Positions 8,726 to 17,668 of a DNA stretch of 64,000 nucleotides are shown here, piece by piece. Position 1 is the stretch's first letter. Each line of letters begins with the position of its first letter. The notes beneath the pieces are model-generated. The model worked only from the letters and a program-made list of their open reading frames with translations, was not told the origin of the DNA and did no database searches. This DNA comes from SB25 sp029560875 (GTDB taxonomy: Bacteria; Bacteroidota; Bacteroidia; Bacteroidales; Tenuifilaceae): the NCBI GenBank assembly GCA_035388225.1, contig DAOOPM010000003.1, positions 123,489 to 187,488 on the forward strand, written 5' to 3'. The translations under genes and the position numbers were made by a program.

Positions 8726-8784
8726 TGGATTTTGAATTTGGATAAAGATAATTAAATTGCCTCCAATTTTTAAAATTCATTATA

Positions 8785-9672
8785 ATGAAAAAATTTGCTG
8801 TTTTTACGTTTTTTGCCTTTGCAATCCTTTTATCGGGCTGTGTTTCATTTTTTAGTATGATAAATTATAGCCCTTCGCCCAAAATTGTTGATGTTTCGTT
8901 TTCCGATAATATCAACCCCAGCTATAGATTTGCCTATTCCGATACGGCTGGAAACGAGTATCTCCGAAAACTAAGAGTTAATTACGGACTCGATACCCTA
9001 ACCCAAAAAGCAAATAGTGAATTCGAGAAGGTTTTGCTAATTCTGCAATGGACCCGACAGCAATGGAACCATAGCGGAAGTAATCAGCCCCCAAAATCCG
9101 ATGCAATATCAATTCTGGAAGAAGCAAAAACCGGTAAAAGCTTCCGATGCGTTGAGTATGGCATTGTTAGCGCTGCAGCTCTCAACAGTATTGGATTACC
9201 TGCCCGCGTTATTGGACTTAAAACCCGCGATGTTGAGAAGGTAAAATACGGCGCAGGACACGTTGCTGCAGAGGTGTACCTTCCTGAACTAAAAAAATGG
9301 GTGTTTCTTGACGGACAGTTCAATGCCATTCCGGTGCTAAACAATGTTCCTTTAAGTGCTGTGGAGTTTAAGCAAGCAATACAGAACAATAATGCAGATT
9401 TAAAAATTGTAAGTTTAAATAGAACTGCCAACGAAACAGAAAAGGCTAACTATTTAAAGTTTGCTGCCAAGTATTTGTTCTATTTTGATGCTACTTTCGA
9501 TAATAGGATTGGTGTAGCAGGCCCAAGGCTAACAATCAACGATAAAACCAAGTTGACGCTAGTTCCGTTAAATGTTAAGAATCCCACTATTTTCCAGCGA
9601 AAATACCCTATAGACTACAGCGAGTATACAAATTCTGTGAAGGATTTTTATCAGGTGCCGGTTTTTAATTGA
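8785..9672 (+). CDS. Transglutaminase-like lipoprotein
   Basis: 295 residues. The N-terminus is a lipoprotein signal with lipobox LLSGC (Cys19). The transglutaminase/cysteine-protease core follows with Cys122 in FRCVEYGIVSAA, His159 in GAGHVAAEVY and Asp176 in WVFLDGQFN, so the catalytic triad appears intact. Such exported proteins act as peptidases or cross-linking enzymes at the cell envelope; the substrate is unknown. It is monocistronic, divergent from the aspartyl protease operon. Confidence 0.85.
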   Translation: MKKFAVFTFFAFAILLSGCVSFFSMINYSPSPKIVDVSFSDNINPSYRFAYSDTAGNEYLRKLRVNYGLDTLTQKANSEFEKVLLILQWTRQQWNHSGSNQPPKSDAISILEEAKTGKSFRCVEYGIVSAAALNSIGLPARVIGLKTRDVEKVKYGAGHVAAEVYLPELKKWVFLDGQFNAIPVLNNVPLSAVEFKQAIQNNNADLKIVSLNRTANETEKANYLKFAAKYLFYFDATFDNRIGVAGPRLTINDKTKLTLVPLNVKNPTIFQRKYPIDYSEYTNSVKDFYQVPVFN

Positions 9673-9836
9673 TTATGATTTTTACTTGTACGCTTTGTTA
9701 AACTGAAACTACTCGTTTGCGCGTGTCTTCCTTTGACGCATGCGACTTTTGCCGCTTTTGTATCAGATTTGTACCGTAATCCATATCTTTCACCTAAGCT
9801 CTGCCCAATCACAAAACACCTAGTGTTTATAATGTT

Positions 9837-10763
9837 CTACTTCACCTCTATCAAATAACCCTCTGGATTTACCGGAATGCCTGATACTCGAACCTCGTAG
9901 TGTAAATGTGCTCCCGAGCTGCGTCCTGTGCTTCCAGTATATCCAATTAAATCGCCTTTTTTAACCTTGCTACCTTTTGTTGTTTGTATACTTTCCAGAT
10001 GTGCGTATAGCGATGATGTTCCATCATTGTGCTCAACAATGATGTAGTTACCAAAACTTCTATTGAATTCTGCAAGTACAACTTTACCATTAGCCGAAGC
10101 GTAAATTTCTGTATTCCGACCAGAGCCAAAGTCAACACCATTATGCTTTATAGGCCTGTGAAGCGTAGGGTGCATCCGTACTCCAAAAGGCGATGTAATT
10201 TTCGATTTTGCTTTAGGCAGAGGAGTGAGCACGGGAATTGCATCACCATCGGAAGGGAGTGGTGTAAAGGTTGTTTCGGGCTTGGGTTCATTGTTTGCTA
10301 TTTGTGGCTTTACTTCTTCAGTTTTTACCTCTTCGGTTGTTTGCTTGTTGGCATCCTTAAGGAAGTAAGGTTTAGAATTTTCGTTTTCAGTAGTTTCAAT
10401 CTTTGTTTCTTCCACAGGAGTTACCTTAACCTGTTCGGTTACCTTAATCCGCTTACCAAGGGCGTATGTAATGCTTTCCTCAAACTTAATAATATCATCT
10501 ACAGCATTTGCCTTTGCGGTGTCCTTTTTCTCTACATAGTAGGTTTTTAAGCCCATCATAGTGTTGTAGTAATCCTGGTACTCCTGCGCCATTTTTTTTA
10601 GTTCTTCCTCGCGCTGTTTCTTGAATTTCTGAAAATCGGTTTCTCTATTTTGCTTATATTTTTCAAAATCCTGTTCTAGTTTTTTCTTGCCAGCTTCCTG
10701 CGCAAACCCATTTATCGATAATACCATTATCAATGAACATATTATTGTTGACAGTTTTTTCAT
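9837..10763 (-). CDS. M23 family metallopeptidase with N-terminal coiled coil
   Basis: 308 residues with a signal peptide (ends GFAQE, about residue 22). A charged coiled-coil segment follows (residues 25-65), then a low-complexity Glu/Thr/Pro linker (110-185). The LytM/M23 domain is at 187-300: SPFGVRMHPT, Zn ligands His207 and Asp211 in KHNGVDFG, His255 in YAHLES, and HLHYEV with His288. All metal ligands are present, so it is probably an active peptidoglycan endopeptidase of the periplasm. Monocistronic, with a strong promoter-like sequence upstream. Confidence 0.93.
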   Translation of the reverse strand: MKKLSTIICSLIMVLSINGFAQEAGKKKLEQDFEKYKQNRETDFQKFKKQREEELKKMAQEYQDYYNTMMGLKTYYVEKKDTAKANAVDDIIKFEESITYALGKRIKVTEQVKVTPVEETKIETTENENSKPYFLKDANKQTTEEVKTEEVKPQIANNEPKPETTFTPLPSDGDAIPVLTPLPKAKSKITSPFGVRMHPTLHRPIKHNGVDFGSGRNTEIYASANGKVVLAEFNRSFGNYIIVEHNDGTSSLYAHLESIQTTKGSKVKKGDLIGYTGSTGRSSGAHLHYEVRVSGIPVNPEGYLIEVK

Positions 10764-10797
10764 GATACTACTTGTTTGATTAATATTTCATTTATAA

Positions 10798-10828
10798 CAA
10801 ATTTATTGCCAATAATCTTTCTATCAAA
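10798..10828 (-). promoter_or_regulatory. Promoter of the M23 peptidase gene
   Basis: On the minus strand, TTTG (10825-10828) is followed 19 bases later by TAAATTTG (10798-10805). Both elements and the spacing match the Bacteroidota housekeeping promoter, 34 bases before the start codon. Confidence 0.7.
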
Positions 10829-10887
10829 ATAAAACGAGGAATAGAAAATCTACTCCCCGTTTAGCCCCAAACAAAACAACTAACAAA

Positions 10888-11322
10888 CTATGGATGTCGG
10901 AAGTATGTTTTCCCTACAATTTTCCATCCTTCCTCAAACTTGTAAAGCATTAAGTAATCGGTAAAAATTAATTTCCCTTCGCGGAGTAATTCAATTTTTG
11001 CCACTGCAGCAGTTCCGGTTACATCGATGTTAACATAGTTAACGGTGGTTTTTGGCCGTTGTGCATTCGGGTTCTCCTTACGGGCACGCTCCGAACTCTC
11101 AATCCAGTTGTATATTGGCAATTTATTTAACTGATTATTCTGAAGCATAAGTAAATCGAAACCCGGATGAAATCCTTTTCGGGTTTCGTTTAAATCGCCA
11201 TTGTTATGAATTCCTTCGATGTATGCTTTGTCGATAACCTTTTTAATAGCATCTACTTCTAAATCTTGAGCAAATAGATTTATAGACGTTAACACCAAAA
11301 ACAGCATTATAAGATTTTTCAT
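10888..11322 (-). CDS. Exported NTF2-like (lumazine-binding type) protein
   Basis: 144 residues with a signal peptide (MKNLIMLFLVLTSINLFAQ). The mature part has the SnoaL/NTF2 pattern: an opening helix (EVDAIKKVIDKAYIEGIHNNGD), then strands ending YVNIDVTGTAAVAKIELLREGKLIFTDYLMLYKFEEGWKIVGKTYFRHP. The last block is typical of the Lumazine_bd_2 family of periplasmic proteins, whose role is generally unknown. It is divergent from the TetR / SDR / ALDH operon and lies within 105 bases of its operator. Confidence 0.8.
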   Translation of the reverse strand: MKNLIMLFLVLTSINLFAQDLEVDAIKKVIDKAYIEGIHNNGDLNETRKGFHPGFDLLMLQNNQLNKLPIYNWIESSERARKENPNAQRPKTTVNYVNIDVTGTAAVAKIELLREGKLIFTDYLMLYKFEEGWKIVGKTYFRHP

Positions 11323-11424
11323 GACTCTAGGTTTTGGTTCTCGTTTTTGATTTCTTTAACAGTCATAGGTTTAAGCTAAAAAGTCTAAATCGACTAAACA
11401 AAATAAAAAAATATGCGTTACTTT

Positions 11425-11446
11425 ACCGAATGAACATTCAGTCGGT
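11425..11446. promoter_or_regulatory. Palindromic TetR-type operator
   Basis: ACCGAATGAA-CA-TTCAGTCGGT is an inverted repeat of two 10-base arms around CA with one mismatch. It ends seven bases before the TetR start codon. Its position over the promoter and leader suggests autoregulation of the TetR / SDR / ALDH operon. Binding is inferred. Confidence 0.7.
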
Positions 11447-11452
11447 TTTTAT

Positions 11453-12013
11453 ATGGATAAGAAAGACAAGATATTAGAGGTAATGCTCAGGCTTATTAAG
11501 CAGCAAGGTATTCAGGCAACCCCTATGGCACAAGTTGCCAAGGAAGCGGGAGTTGCTGCGGGAACAATTTACCATCATTTTGCCAGTAAGGAGCAGTTGG
11601 TAAACGAACTTTACCTAAAGGTTAAGAAGGAGTTTGGCGATTTGCTTGTGGCCAAGCTGAATGTGGATTTGGGCTATAAGGAGAAATTTTGGGTTTTATG
11701 GAAATCGCTTTACTACTACTATACCCAAAACCCATTGGCATTTAATTTCTCAGCACAACTTGGCCATTCGCCACTGATATCGGACGATATAAAAGTTCAG
11801 GCAAAGCAATACTATCAACCCATAATTGAATTTTTTGCTGAAGGAATCAGGTCGGGCTTGCTAAAACCTATGGATGCACAATTAATTGGTGAGTTGGTTT
11901 ACGGAAGCGTTTCCTCAACGGTTCAAATGTACTACGAAAACAATAGCAATATCACCCTTCAAGTACTTGAGCAGGCCATTGAGTATTCGTGGGATGGTAT
12001 CTCAAATAAGTAA
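11453..12013 (+). CDS. TetR/AcrR family transcriptional regulator
   Basis: 186 residues. The N-terminal helix-turn-helix is clear: KILEVMLRLIKQQGIQATPMAQVAKEAGV, then AAGTIYHHFASKEQLVNEL. The C-terminal helical domain should bind a small ligand. It is first in an operon with a short-chain dehydrogenase and an aldehyde dehydrogenase, and a palindromic operator lies just before it. The most economical reading is a repressor responding to an aldehyde, alcohol or fatty-acid-like compound that the two enzymes process. Confidence 0.92.
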   Translation: MDKKDKILEVMLRLIKQQGIQATPMAQVAKEAGVAAGTIYHHFASKEQLVNELYLKVKKEFGDLLVAKLNVDLGYKEKFWVLWKSLYYYYTQNPLAFNFSAQLGHSPLISDDIKVQAKQYYQPIIEFFAEGIRSGLLKPMDAQLIGELVYGSVSSTVQMYYENNSNITLQVLEQAIEYSWDGISNK

Positions 12014-12034
12014 AATCAATAAAAATACAATACT

Positions 12035-12862
12035 ATGAAAAAAACTGTTTTAATAACTGGAACATCGTCAGGAATAGGAAAGAGTACCGCACTTTATTTT
12101 GCATCGAAAGGATGGAATGTGGCCGCTACAATGCGTACACCCGAAAAGGAAAAAGAACTATCGAAAGTTGATGGTATCAAACTTTTTAAGTTAGATGTAA
12201 CCGACCCAGCATCTATTCAATCTGCAATTGAAGAATCCATTAGTGTGTTTGGCGGAATAGATGTGGTTATTAATAACGCAGGTTATGGTGGGGTTGGTGT
12301 TTTTGAGGCTGCATCGCAGGAGCAAATTCAGCGACAGTTCAATACAAATGTTTTTGGAGTAATGAATGTTACAAGGGCTATCTTACCATATTTCAGACAA
12401 AAGAAATCGGGCACAATTATTAATGTAACCTCTGTGGGAGGCTTAATAACATTTCCAATTTACAGTGTTTACCACTCAACAAAGTGGGCTGTTGAAGGTT
12501 TTGCGGAGGCATTGCAGTATGAATTACGTCCTTTTAACATCAAAATAAAGAATATTGAACCCGGCGCTATTAAAACCGATTTTTATGACAGGTCGCAGGA
12601 TTTATTCAAAAAGGAAGGATTAACGGATTACGACAACTATGCAAAAGTTGCATTTGAGAACACCCAGAATGCCGGAGTAAATGCACCAGGGCCAGAAGTT
12701 GTAGCCAAAAAAATTTATAAAGCGGCATTGGATAGAAGTTTCAGATTAAGATATCCGGCAGGACCTCAAGCACCAGCATTACTTTTCCTAAGAAGATTAT
12801 TGCCGTTAAGTTGGTTTAGGGGCATTGTAAAATTGGTTGTGGAACGGGGTTTTAAAGGATAA
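12035..12862 (+). CDS. Short-chain dehydrogenase/reductase (SDR)
   Basis: 275 residues, classical SDR size. The NAD(P)-binding motif TGTSSGIG is at residues 8-15 and NNAG at 80-83. The catalytic residues are Ser133 (NVTSVGG), Tyr146 and Lys150 (YHSTK). An Arg after the second strand (TMRT) hints at NADP preference. Substrate is unknown; the operon partners suggest aldehyde/alcohol chemistry. It begins 21 bases after the TetR gene. Confidence 0.93.
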   Translation: MKKTVLITGTSSGIGKSTALYFASKGWNVAATMRTPEKEKELSKVDGIKLFKLDVTDPASIQSAIEESISVFGGIDVVINNAGYGGVGVFEAASQEQIQRQFNTNVFGVMNVTRAILPYFRQKKSGTIINVTSVGGLITFPIYSVYHSTKWAVEGFAEALQYELRPFNIKIKNIEPGAIKTDFYDRSQDLFKKEGLTDYDNYAKVAFENTQNAGVNAPGPEVVAKKIYKAALDRSFRLRYPAGPQAPALLFLRRLLPLSWFRGIVKLVVERGFKG

Positions 12863-12887
12863 TTTAGTAATCAATTAAAGTAGAGTT

Positions 12888-14273
12888 ATGGAAGAAAATA
12901 TAATTAAAGAGGCATTCGAATCGAAACGGGAGTTTTTTGATTCTGGAAATACAAAGAGTTACGAATTTAGAGTTGCGCAGCTAAAAGCGCTGAGGAAAGC
13001 AATTGTTGAAAGCGAAACCGAAATTCTCAATGCCCTTTACAAGGATATGCATAAGCCAAAGTTTGAGGCCTTCACTAGCGAAATTGGTATTGTTTACGAT
13101 GAAATTGACTTTGCGTTAAGGAACTTAAAAAAATGGATGAAGCACAAAAAGGTATCAACTCCAATTGTACTTCATCCAAGCACATCAAAAATATACCCAG
13201 AGCCTTTGGGTGTTGTTCTGATAATTGGCCCTTGGAATTATCCATTTCAGCTGTTAATTAATCCCTTAGTGGGAGCAATTGCTGCGGGTAACTGTGCAAT
13301 TATAAAACCCTCGGATAATACTAAGAATACAGCACAGGTAATTGGAAAAATAATCGCTAAGACTTTTTCGCCAAATTTTGTTTCGGTAATTCAAGGTCCC
13401 GGCGCAATGGTTGGGCCTAAGCTTATAGATAAGTATGCATTTAATCACATATTCTTTACTGGAAGTCCAAATGTTGGTAAAGAAATTATGGCCATGGCGG
13501 CAAAGCATCTAACCCCAGTAACGCTTGAGCTCGGAGGTAAAAGTCCTGCAATTGTACACTCCGATGCCAACCTAAAAATCTCGGCACAACGTTTAATTTG
13601 GGCAAAGTTCTTCAATGCTGGGCAAACCTGCGTATCTCCCGATTACTTATTGGTTCATGAGAGTGTGAAAGATGTATTTGTTGATTTGATGCGTAAAACT
13701 ATTGTTCAGTTCCTTGGCGACGACCCATCTACAAGCGAGAATTTTACTCATATTGTTAATAGTCGACGATTCAATGTACTAAAGGAATACCTCAATGAAG
13801 GTAGAATAATTCACGGTGGTAGGTTTGATGAATCCCAAAACTATATTGAGCCAACCTTAATTGACGGTGTGAGTTTTGAGGATAAATTAATGCAGGAGGA
13901 AATTTTTGGACCAATCCTACCAATTCTAACCTACAGGAATATTGAGGATGTTTTGCCAATTATCAGAAAGAATAGATATCCATTAGCGCTATATCTATTT
14001 ACAGAGAGTAAGCCAATTGAGAGATATATTCTTTCGAATGTTGAGTTTGGAGGAGGCTCAATAAATAATGCACTTGTGCATCTGGTAAATCCAAAATTAC
14101 CTTTTGGAGGCGTTGGAAATAGCGGAATGGGCAGTTACCACGGAAAGCGTAGCTTTGAGACCTTTTCGCATATGAAGAGCGTAATTAAAACATCCACCAT
14201 AATTGACCCGACTTTACGCTATGCACCTTACAACGAAAGGAAATTCAAACTTGCAAAACTGATTTTTAATTAA
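12888..14273 (+). CDS. Aldehyde dehydrogenase, ALDH3-like family
   Basis: 461 residues, the short length typical of class 3 (fatty) aldehyde dehydrogenases. PLGVVLIIGPWNYPF and the cofactor-binding FTGSPNVGKEI are present; the general base is Glu214 in LELGGKSP and the nucleophile is Cys248 in FFNAGQTCVSP. It oxidises aldehydes to acids with NAD(P). It is the last gene of the operon; a strong inverted repeat follows the stop. Together with the SDR it could convert an alcohol to an acid, which is an inference. Confidence 0.95.
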   Translation: MEENIIKEAFESKREFFDSGNTKSYEFRVAQLKALRKAIVESETEILNALYKDMHKPKFEAFTSEIGIVYDEIDFALRNLKKWMKHKKVSTPIVLHPSTSKIYPEPLGVVLIIGPWNYPFQLLINPLVGAIAAGNCAIIKPSDNTKNTAQVIGKIIAKTFSPNFVSVIQGPGAMVGPKLIDKYAFNHIFFTGSPNVGKEIMAMAAKHLTPVTLELGGKSPAIVHSDANLKISAQRLIWAKFFNAGQTCVSPDYLLVHESVKDVFVDLMRKTIVQFLGDDPSTSENFTHIVNSRRFNVLKEYLNEGRIIHGGRFDESQNYIEPTLIDGVSFEDKLMQEEIFGPILPILTYRNIEDVLPIIRKNRYPLALYLFTESKPIERYILSNVEFGGGSINNALVHLVNPKLPFGGVGNSGMGSYHGKRSFETFSHMKSVIKTSTIIDPTLRYAPYNERKFKLAKLIFN

Positions 14274-14312
14274 GAAAGAAAGGATTAGCGATATGCTAAT
14301 CCTTTCTTTCTT
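14272..14312. terminator. Bidirectional terminator between the aldehyde dehydrogenase and the LysO operon
   Basis: Two perfect 18-base arms (14272-14289 and 14295-14312) flank a five-base loop. The arms are A-rich then T-rich on both strands, fitting a terminator shared by the two convergent operons. Confidence 0.85.
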
Positions 14313-14913
14313 ATAGTGATAGTATAAACGAAACAATAAACGGAACCAAAATAGTTAGCACAATTCCGTGAACCAGCGATGGAATTGCATACTCCTTCCC
14401 CGATGCATTGGAAATTATTGGCAAAGTTGTATCCATACTAGTTGCTCCTCCGGAGCATATTGGTGCAATTTTACCAAAAATTATAGCAAACATAGGTGCT
14501 AGCAAAAGTGTTATTATCTCCCTAATAACATTCGATAGTAGAGCAACAACCCCAAGCCACTCGCTATGAAGGTCTTTTATAATTAAACTCGACAAGCTGT
14601 AATAGCCATAGCCAGCGCCAACCGCCATTGCCTCCTTTAAGTTAACACCTTCGAGTAAAGGAATAATAACTATCATTCCAATTGCAGTACCAATAATAGT
14701 AGTTAACGGAATAAGCAAAATTTTGAAATTCATAGCCTTTATGGCTTGCAGAGCCTTGGGGTCTGAGCCAATTCCAACACCAACAAGGAACATCAACACG
14801 TAGAGTGCGTACTGGCTATAGTCTGTTTCCAGCAAAAAGCTTGGAGTTATATCGTACGCTCCAATAAGAATTCCCAATGAGAAGAATCCAAGAATAATTA
14901 AACTCCCTTTCAT
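14311..14913 (-). CDS. LysO-type lysine exporter, C-terminal half (DUF340)
   Basis: 200 residues, almost entirely membrane segments. It contains MFLVGVGIGSDPKAL and SGGATSMDTTLPIISNASG, the conserved core of LysO (YbjE/DUF340) exporters, which in E. coli is one protein of about 300 residues. Here the family is encoded as two consecutive genes; this one is the larger, C-terminal part and overlaps its partner by four bases. The two probably assemble into one exporter in the inner membrane. Specificity for lysine is by family analogy only. Confidence 0.88.
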   Translation of the reverse strand: MKGSLIILGFFSLGILIGAYDITPSFLLETDYSQYALYVLMFLVGVGIGSDPKALQAIKAMNFKILLIPLTTIIGTAIGMIVIIPLLEGVNLKEAMAVGAGYGYYSLSSLIIKDLHSEWLGVVALLSNVIREIITLLLAPMFAIIFGKIAPICSGGATSMDTTLPIISNASGKEYAIPSLVHGIVLTILVPFIVSFILSL

Positions 14914-15188
14914 TGCTCACTTTTTTTAAAGAAAACCCTATAAGTTAACCATCCCAAAAGGATGCTTCCTGCAACTCCACCAATGGATATAATTAGCGCC
15001 TTAAAACCAAGAGTATGAAGTGAGTTCATAATAACCTTATTGGCACCAATGCCAATTCCCATAAGGAAAAGTAATGCATAAATTGCCCAAGTGGTAAGTT
15101 TGTCGTTAACCTTTACAAGTTTTTCAAAGGAACGAATAAGGTAACCAACCAGAATCCCCGAAATCATTATAATTACTACTGTAAGCAT
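14910..15188 (-). CDS. LysO-type exporter, N-terminal half
   Basis: 92 residues with three predicted membrane helices (MLTVVIIMISGILVGYLI; LTTWAIYALLFLMGIGIGAN; GFKALIISIGGVAGSILLGW). It corresponds to the N-terminal part of LysO. The motif LMGIGIGAN here parallels VGVGIGSD in the partner, as expected for a protein built from related halves. The ATGA overlap with the following gene indicates coupled translation. It is third in the operon after a histidine kinase and a glycosyltransferase. Confidence 0.85.
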   Translation of the reverse strand: MLTVVIIMISGILVGYLIRSFEKLVKVNDKLTTWAIYALLFLMGIGIGANKVIMNSLHTLGFKALIISIGGVAGSILLGWLTYRVFFKKSEQ

Positions 15189-15192
15189 CTAG

Positions 15193-16290
15193 TTATGAAG
15201 TTTTAAGTTGATTAAAAATTCTGATATACTCATCAGAAACAGAGCTCCATTTAAAGTCGCTAGAAACTCTATCAATACAATCTCTTTTAACACCTTCAAC
15301 ACTTGAATTATCCATTTTGTCTAGTTTATTGATACAATCATCCAGTTCTGTTTCAGAGGAAAAGTACAATCCTTTATTGTTAAGTACAAACCTGTTGTAA
15401 TCATTATTATGGGCAATAACGAAACTTTTGCAAGCCATTGCTTCCAATAAGGAAGGATTGGTTCCTCCAACACTATGACCATGAATATAGGCTTTGGAGT
15501 AATATCGCAGTGCGTTGAGGTGCGATTGGTTGTAAATACCTCCTAGAAATTTAATATTTGAGTAGTTGCGATACTTATGATAGCATTTCATTCCAAAACG
15601 ATTTTTGAAATTGCCTACCAGCAGTAACTGTTTTCGATTCTGACTAAAACAACTAAGAATTTGCTCAAGGCTGTTTTCAGGAGTAAACCTTGAAACAACC
15701 AAAAAGTAATCGGAATTAATCTTATACTCGCTTAAAATACCTCGGTCGGGGGCTTCTGAAATGGCGTATGCTCCATAGGGTATAACGTTTGGCTTAATTT
15801 TGTATTTCTGCTCAAAGTAATTGGCCAAAACAGGGCTATCGCACACAATAGCTTTTGAGTGTTTAATTGACAGGCGTTCACAAACTATTAAGAACTGTTT
15901 CGCCAAAAATCCCCATTTCTTCCTTTTAAACTCAATACCATCGGGGTTTGTGAATATTCTGTTTCGAAAATCTTGTTTGAAGAACATAACCCAAAGAGCA
16001 AAGGAATACCCACATTCTAGAACAATATCGACATTGTTTCGCGAAGCCCACTTGAGCGATTTGTAATCGTATAGGAGCGTTTGAAGGTTTTTGGGTAACC
16101 ATCGTGCAATTTTTATGCTTACTATTGCAACTCCATTATCAGTATATTCGACTCTGTTTAATATTGAAGGAGAAAGCACATAAACCGTTTGACCAGAACC
16201 AACAAAGTGCGCTGAAATTACTTCGGCAAAACGCTCAAAACCACCATAATGGTTTGGAATACCTCTAGTGCCAAGAATGGCAATTTGCAT
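15193..16290 (-). CDS. Glycosyltransferase with DUF1972 N-terminal domain (GT4 family)
   Basis: 365 residues. The N-terminus MQIAILGTRGIPNHYGGFERFAE is the hallmark of DUF1972-type glycosyltransferases such as rhamnosyltransferases of polysaccharide synthesis. A GT-B fold donor domain follows, with SVGGTNPSLLEAMACKSFVIAHN carrying the E-x7-E type nucleotide-sugar motif. It is cytoplasmic and probably adds a sugar to a surface polysaccharide or lipid carrier. It lies five bases after a histidine kinase gene and four before the LysO genes, an unusual setting because no other glycan gene is adjacent. Confidence 0.9.
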   Translation of the reverse strand: MQIAILGTRGIPNHYGGFERFAEVISAHFVGSGQTVYVLSPSILNRVEYTDNGVAIVSIKIARWLPKNLQTLLYDYKSLKWASRNNVDIVLECGYSFALWVMFFKQDFRNRIFTNPDGIEFKRKKWGFLAKQFLIVCERLSIKHSKAIVCDSPVLANYFEQKYKIKPNVIPYGAYAISEAPDRGILSEYKINSDYFLVVSRFTPENSLEQILSCFSQNRKQLLLVGNFKNRFGMKCYHKYRNYSNIKFLGGIYNQSHLNALRYYSKAYIHGHSVGGTNPSLLEAMACKSFVIAHNNDYNRFVLNNKGLYFSSETELDDCINKLDKMDNSSVEGVKRDCIDRVSSDFKWSSVSDEYIRIFNQLKTS

Positions 16291-16295
16291 TACTC

Positions 16296-17498
16296 CTAGT
16301 TTTGAAATTTAGGAACGGTAAAATAGAATGTTGAACCTTTACCAATTTCACTATTCACGCCAATTTTTCCACCGTTTTTCTCAACAAAATCTCGGCAAAG
16401 AATCAATCCTAAACCAGTTCCTCGTTCCTGCGAAGTACCAATTGTTGATGGGTTAGAGTCTATACGGAATAGTTTTGCTTGGTCTTCGGCAGATATTCCA
16501 ACGCCATTATCGCGAATGGAAATTTTGTATTTTTCTGGGTCGGCAGTTACTTCAACAACAATACGTCCATTTTCGGGAGTAAACTTAATGGCGTTACTAA
16601 TTAGGTTTCGGATTACAGTGGTAATCATATTGTGGTCGAAAAAGGCATAGCAATCCATTGGATTAATCCATACAAGCTCAATCTTTTTTTGCAGCGCATT
16701 ACCCTTGAGTAATTCGATATTCTCATTAATGAAATCGCCAATATTGCCATTTTTGGTGCGCAAAACAGTTCTACCGGTTTGTAATAACGACCACTGTAAG
16801 AGGTTTTCAAGAAGGTTAAATGTATTGTTAGAGTACTTGTATGTCTGCTCAATGAAAACCTGCATTTTGTCGGGCTCAAAAGTATCAAATTCTTTGGCTA
16901 AAAGTTCCGATAAGCTAAGCACTGTGCTAAAAGGGTTTCGTAAATCGTGAGCAATAATGGCAAAGAACTTATCCTTGGTTTGATTTAACGCCTCTAACTC
17001 TTTACGCTGGATTTCGAGTTCTTCTTTTTGCTTTTTGATTTCGAGGTTTTTAGCAGTAAGTTCAGCCTCTAGTATATTGTAATCACGTAATCGCCATACT
17101 AATCCTAAAAGCATAGCTCTTGAAAGCGAGGGGATTGTATCGAGAAATTTAAAAAAATGAGACTGGTCTAAACGAAGGAGGTTTGATGTTTCCAGCGCAG
17201 TAACCGATGTCGAACGAGCCGATGAGTCTAGCAATGAGTACTCTCCAAAGTACTGAAGAGAACCAAATGTTGCAAAGGTATGATTCTCGATATGTGCCTT
17301 AACCTTTCCGTTAACCACAATGTATAAAGCATAATCGTGGTCGCCCTTGCGAAATAAGACTTCATCTTTATCAAGTTTCTTCTGGGATAACTCCTTGGCC
17401 ATTTTGGTCAAAACAGACTTATCCACCTCCTTAAACAGAAGAATAGACTTTAAAATATCAACACGCTGCTCAATTTCAGCGTTATTTCTACCGAGCAT
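16296..17498 (-). CDS. Soluble histidine kinase with cyclic-nucleotide-binding-like sensor domain
   Basis: 400 residues from the chosen ATG. Residues 14-130 form a cNMP-binding-type domain (LLFKEVDKS, VLFRKGDHDYALYIVVNGKVK, FGEYSLLDSSARSTSVTA). A coiled coil joins it to the HisKA domain with the phosphorylated His184 in FFAIIAHDLRNPF. The ATPase domain has NLISNAIKFTPENG, RDNGVGIS and GTGLGLILCRDFVEKNGG. There is no membrane segment and no receiver, so the partner regulator must be elsewhere. A longer in-frame start exists upstream but a well-formed promoter lies within that extension. It heads a four-gene operon. Confidence 0.92.
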   Translation of the reverse strand: MLGRNNAEIEQRVDILKSILLFKEVDKSVLTKMAKELSQKKLDKDEVLFRKGDHDYALYIVVNGKVKAHIENHTFATFGSLQYFGEYSLLDSSARSTSVTALETSNLLRLDQSHFFKFLDTIPSLSRAMLLGLVWRLRDYNILEAELTAKNLEIKKQKEELEIQRKELEALNQTKDKFFAIIAHDLRNPFSTVLSLSELLAKEFDTFEPDKMQVFIEQTYKYSNNTFNLLENLLQWSLLQTGRTVLRTKNGNIGDFINENIELLKGNALQKKIELVWINPMDCYAFFDHNMITTVIRNLISNAIKFTPENGRIVVEVTADPEKYKISIRDNGVGISAEDQAKLFRIDSNPSTIGTSQERGTGLGLILCRDFVEKNGGKIGVNSEIGKGSTFYFTVPKFQN

Positions 17499-17522
17499 AC
17501 TTAAAGGCTTTTTTAAACTCCT

Positions 17523-17552
17523 CAAATATACAATGTTAAAGTTCAATACAAA
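17523..17552 (-). promoter_or_regulatory. Promoter of the cNMP histidine kinase operon
   Basis: On the minus strand TTTG (17549-17552) is followed 18 bases later by TATATTTG (17523-17530), close to the ideal Bacteroidota promoter. The ATG at 17498 is 24 bases downstream, which fixes the start of the kinase. Confidence 0.65.
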
Positions 17553-17668
17553 TGGGTTTTTCTTTTTTTTTCTTCTCATCAACATAAAGTAGACTCTTAA
17601 ATGTTTTTTATATTTGTTTTTTCTTAAGTTTATAACTTGATTTTTCCACAAACTTTCAACTCTCGGTT

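Noticed and set aside
10029..10550. 173-codon frame antisense to the M23 peptidase gene
   Set aside because: It lies wholly inside a well-supported gene and its composition (Cys/Phe-rich) is a shadow of the charged coiled-coil and linker coding sequence.
14311..15188. LysO seen as a frameshifted single gene
   Set aside because: The two parts overlap by a normal ATGA junction, each begins with a good start codon and membrane helix, and I know split LysO genes from other bacteria.
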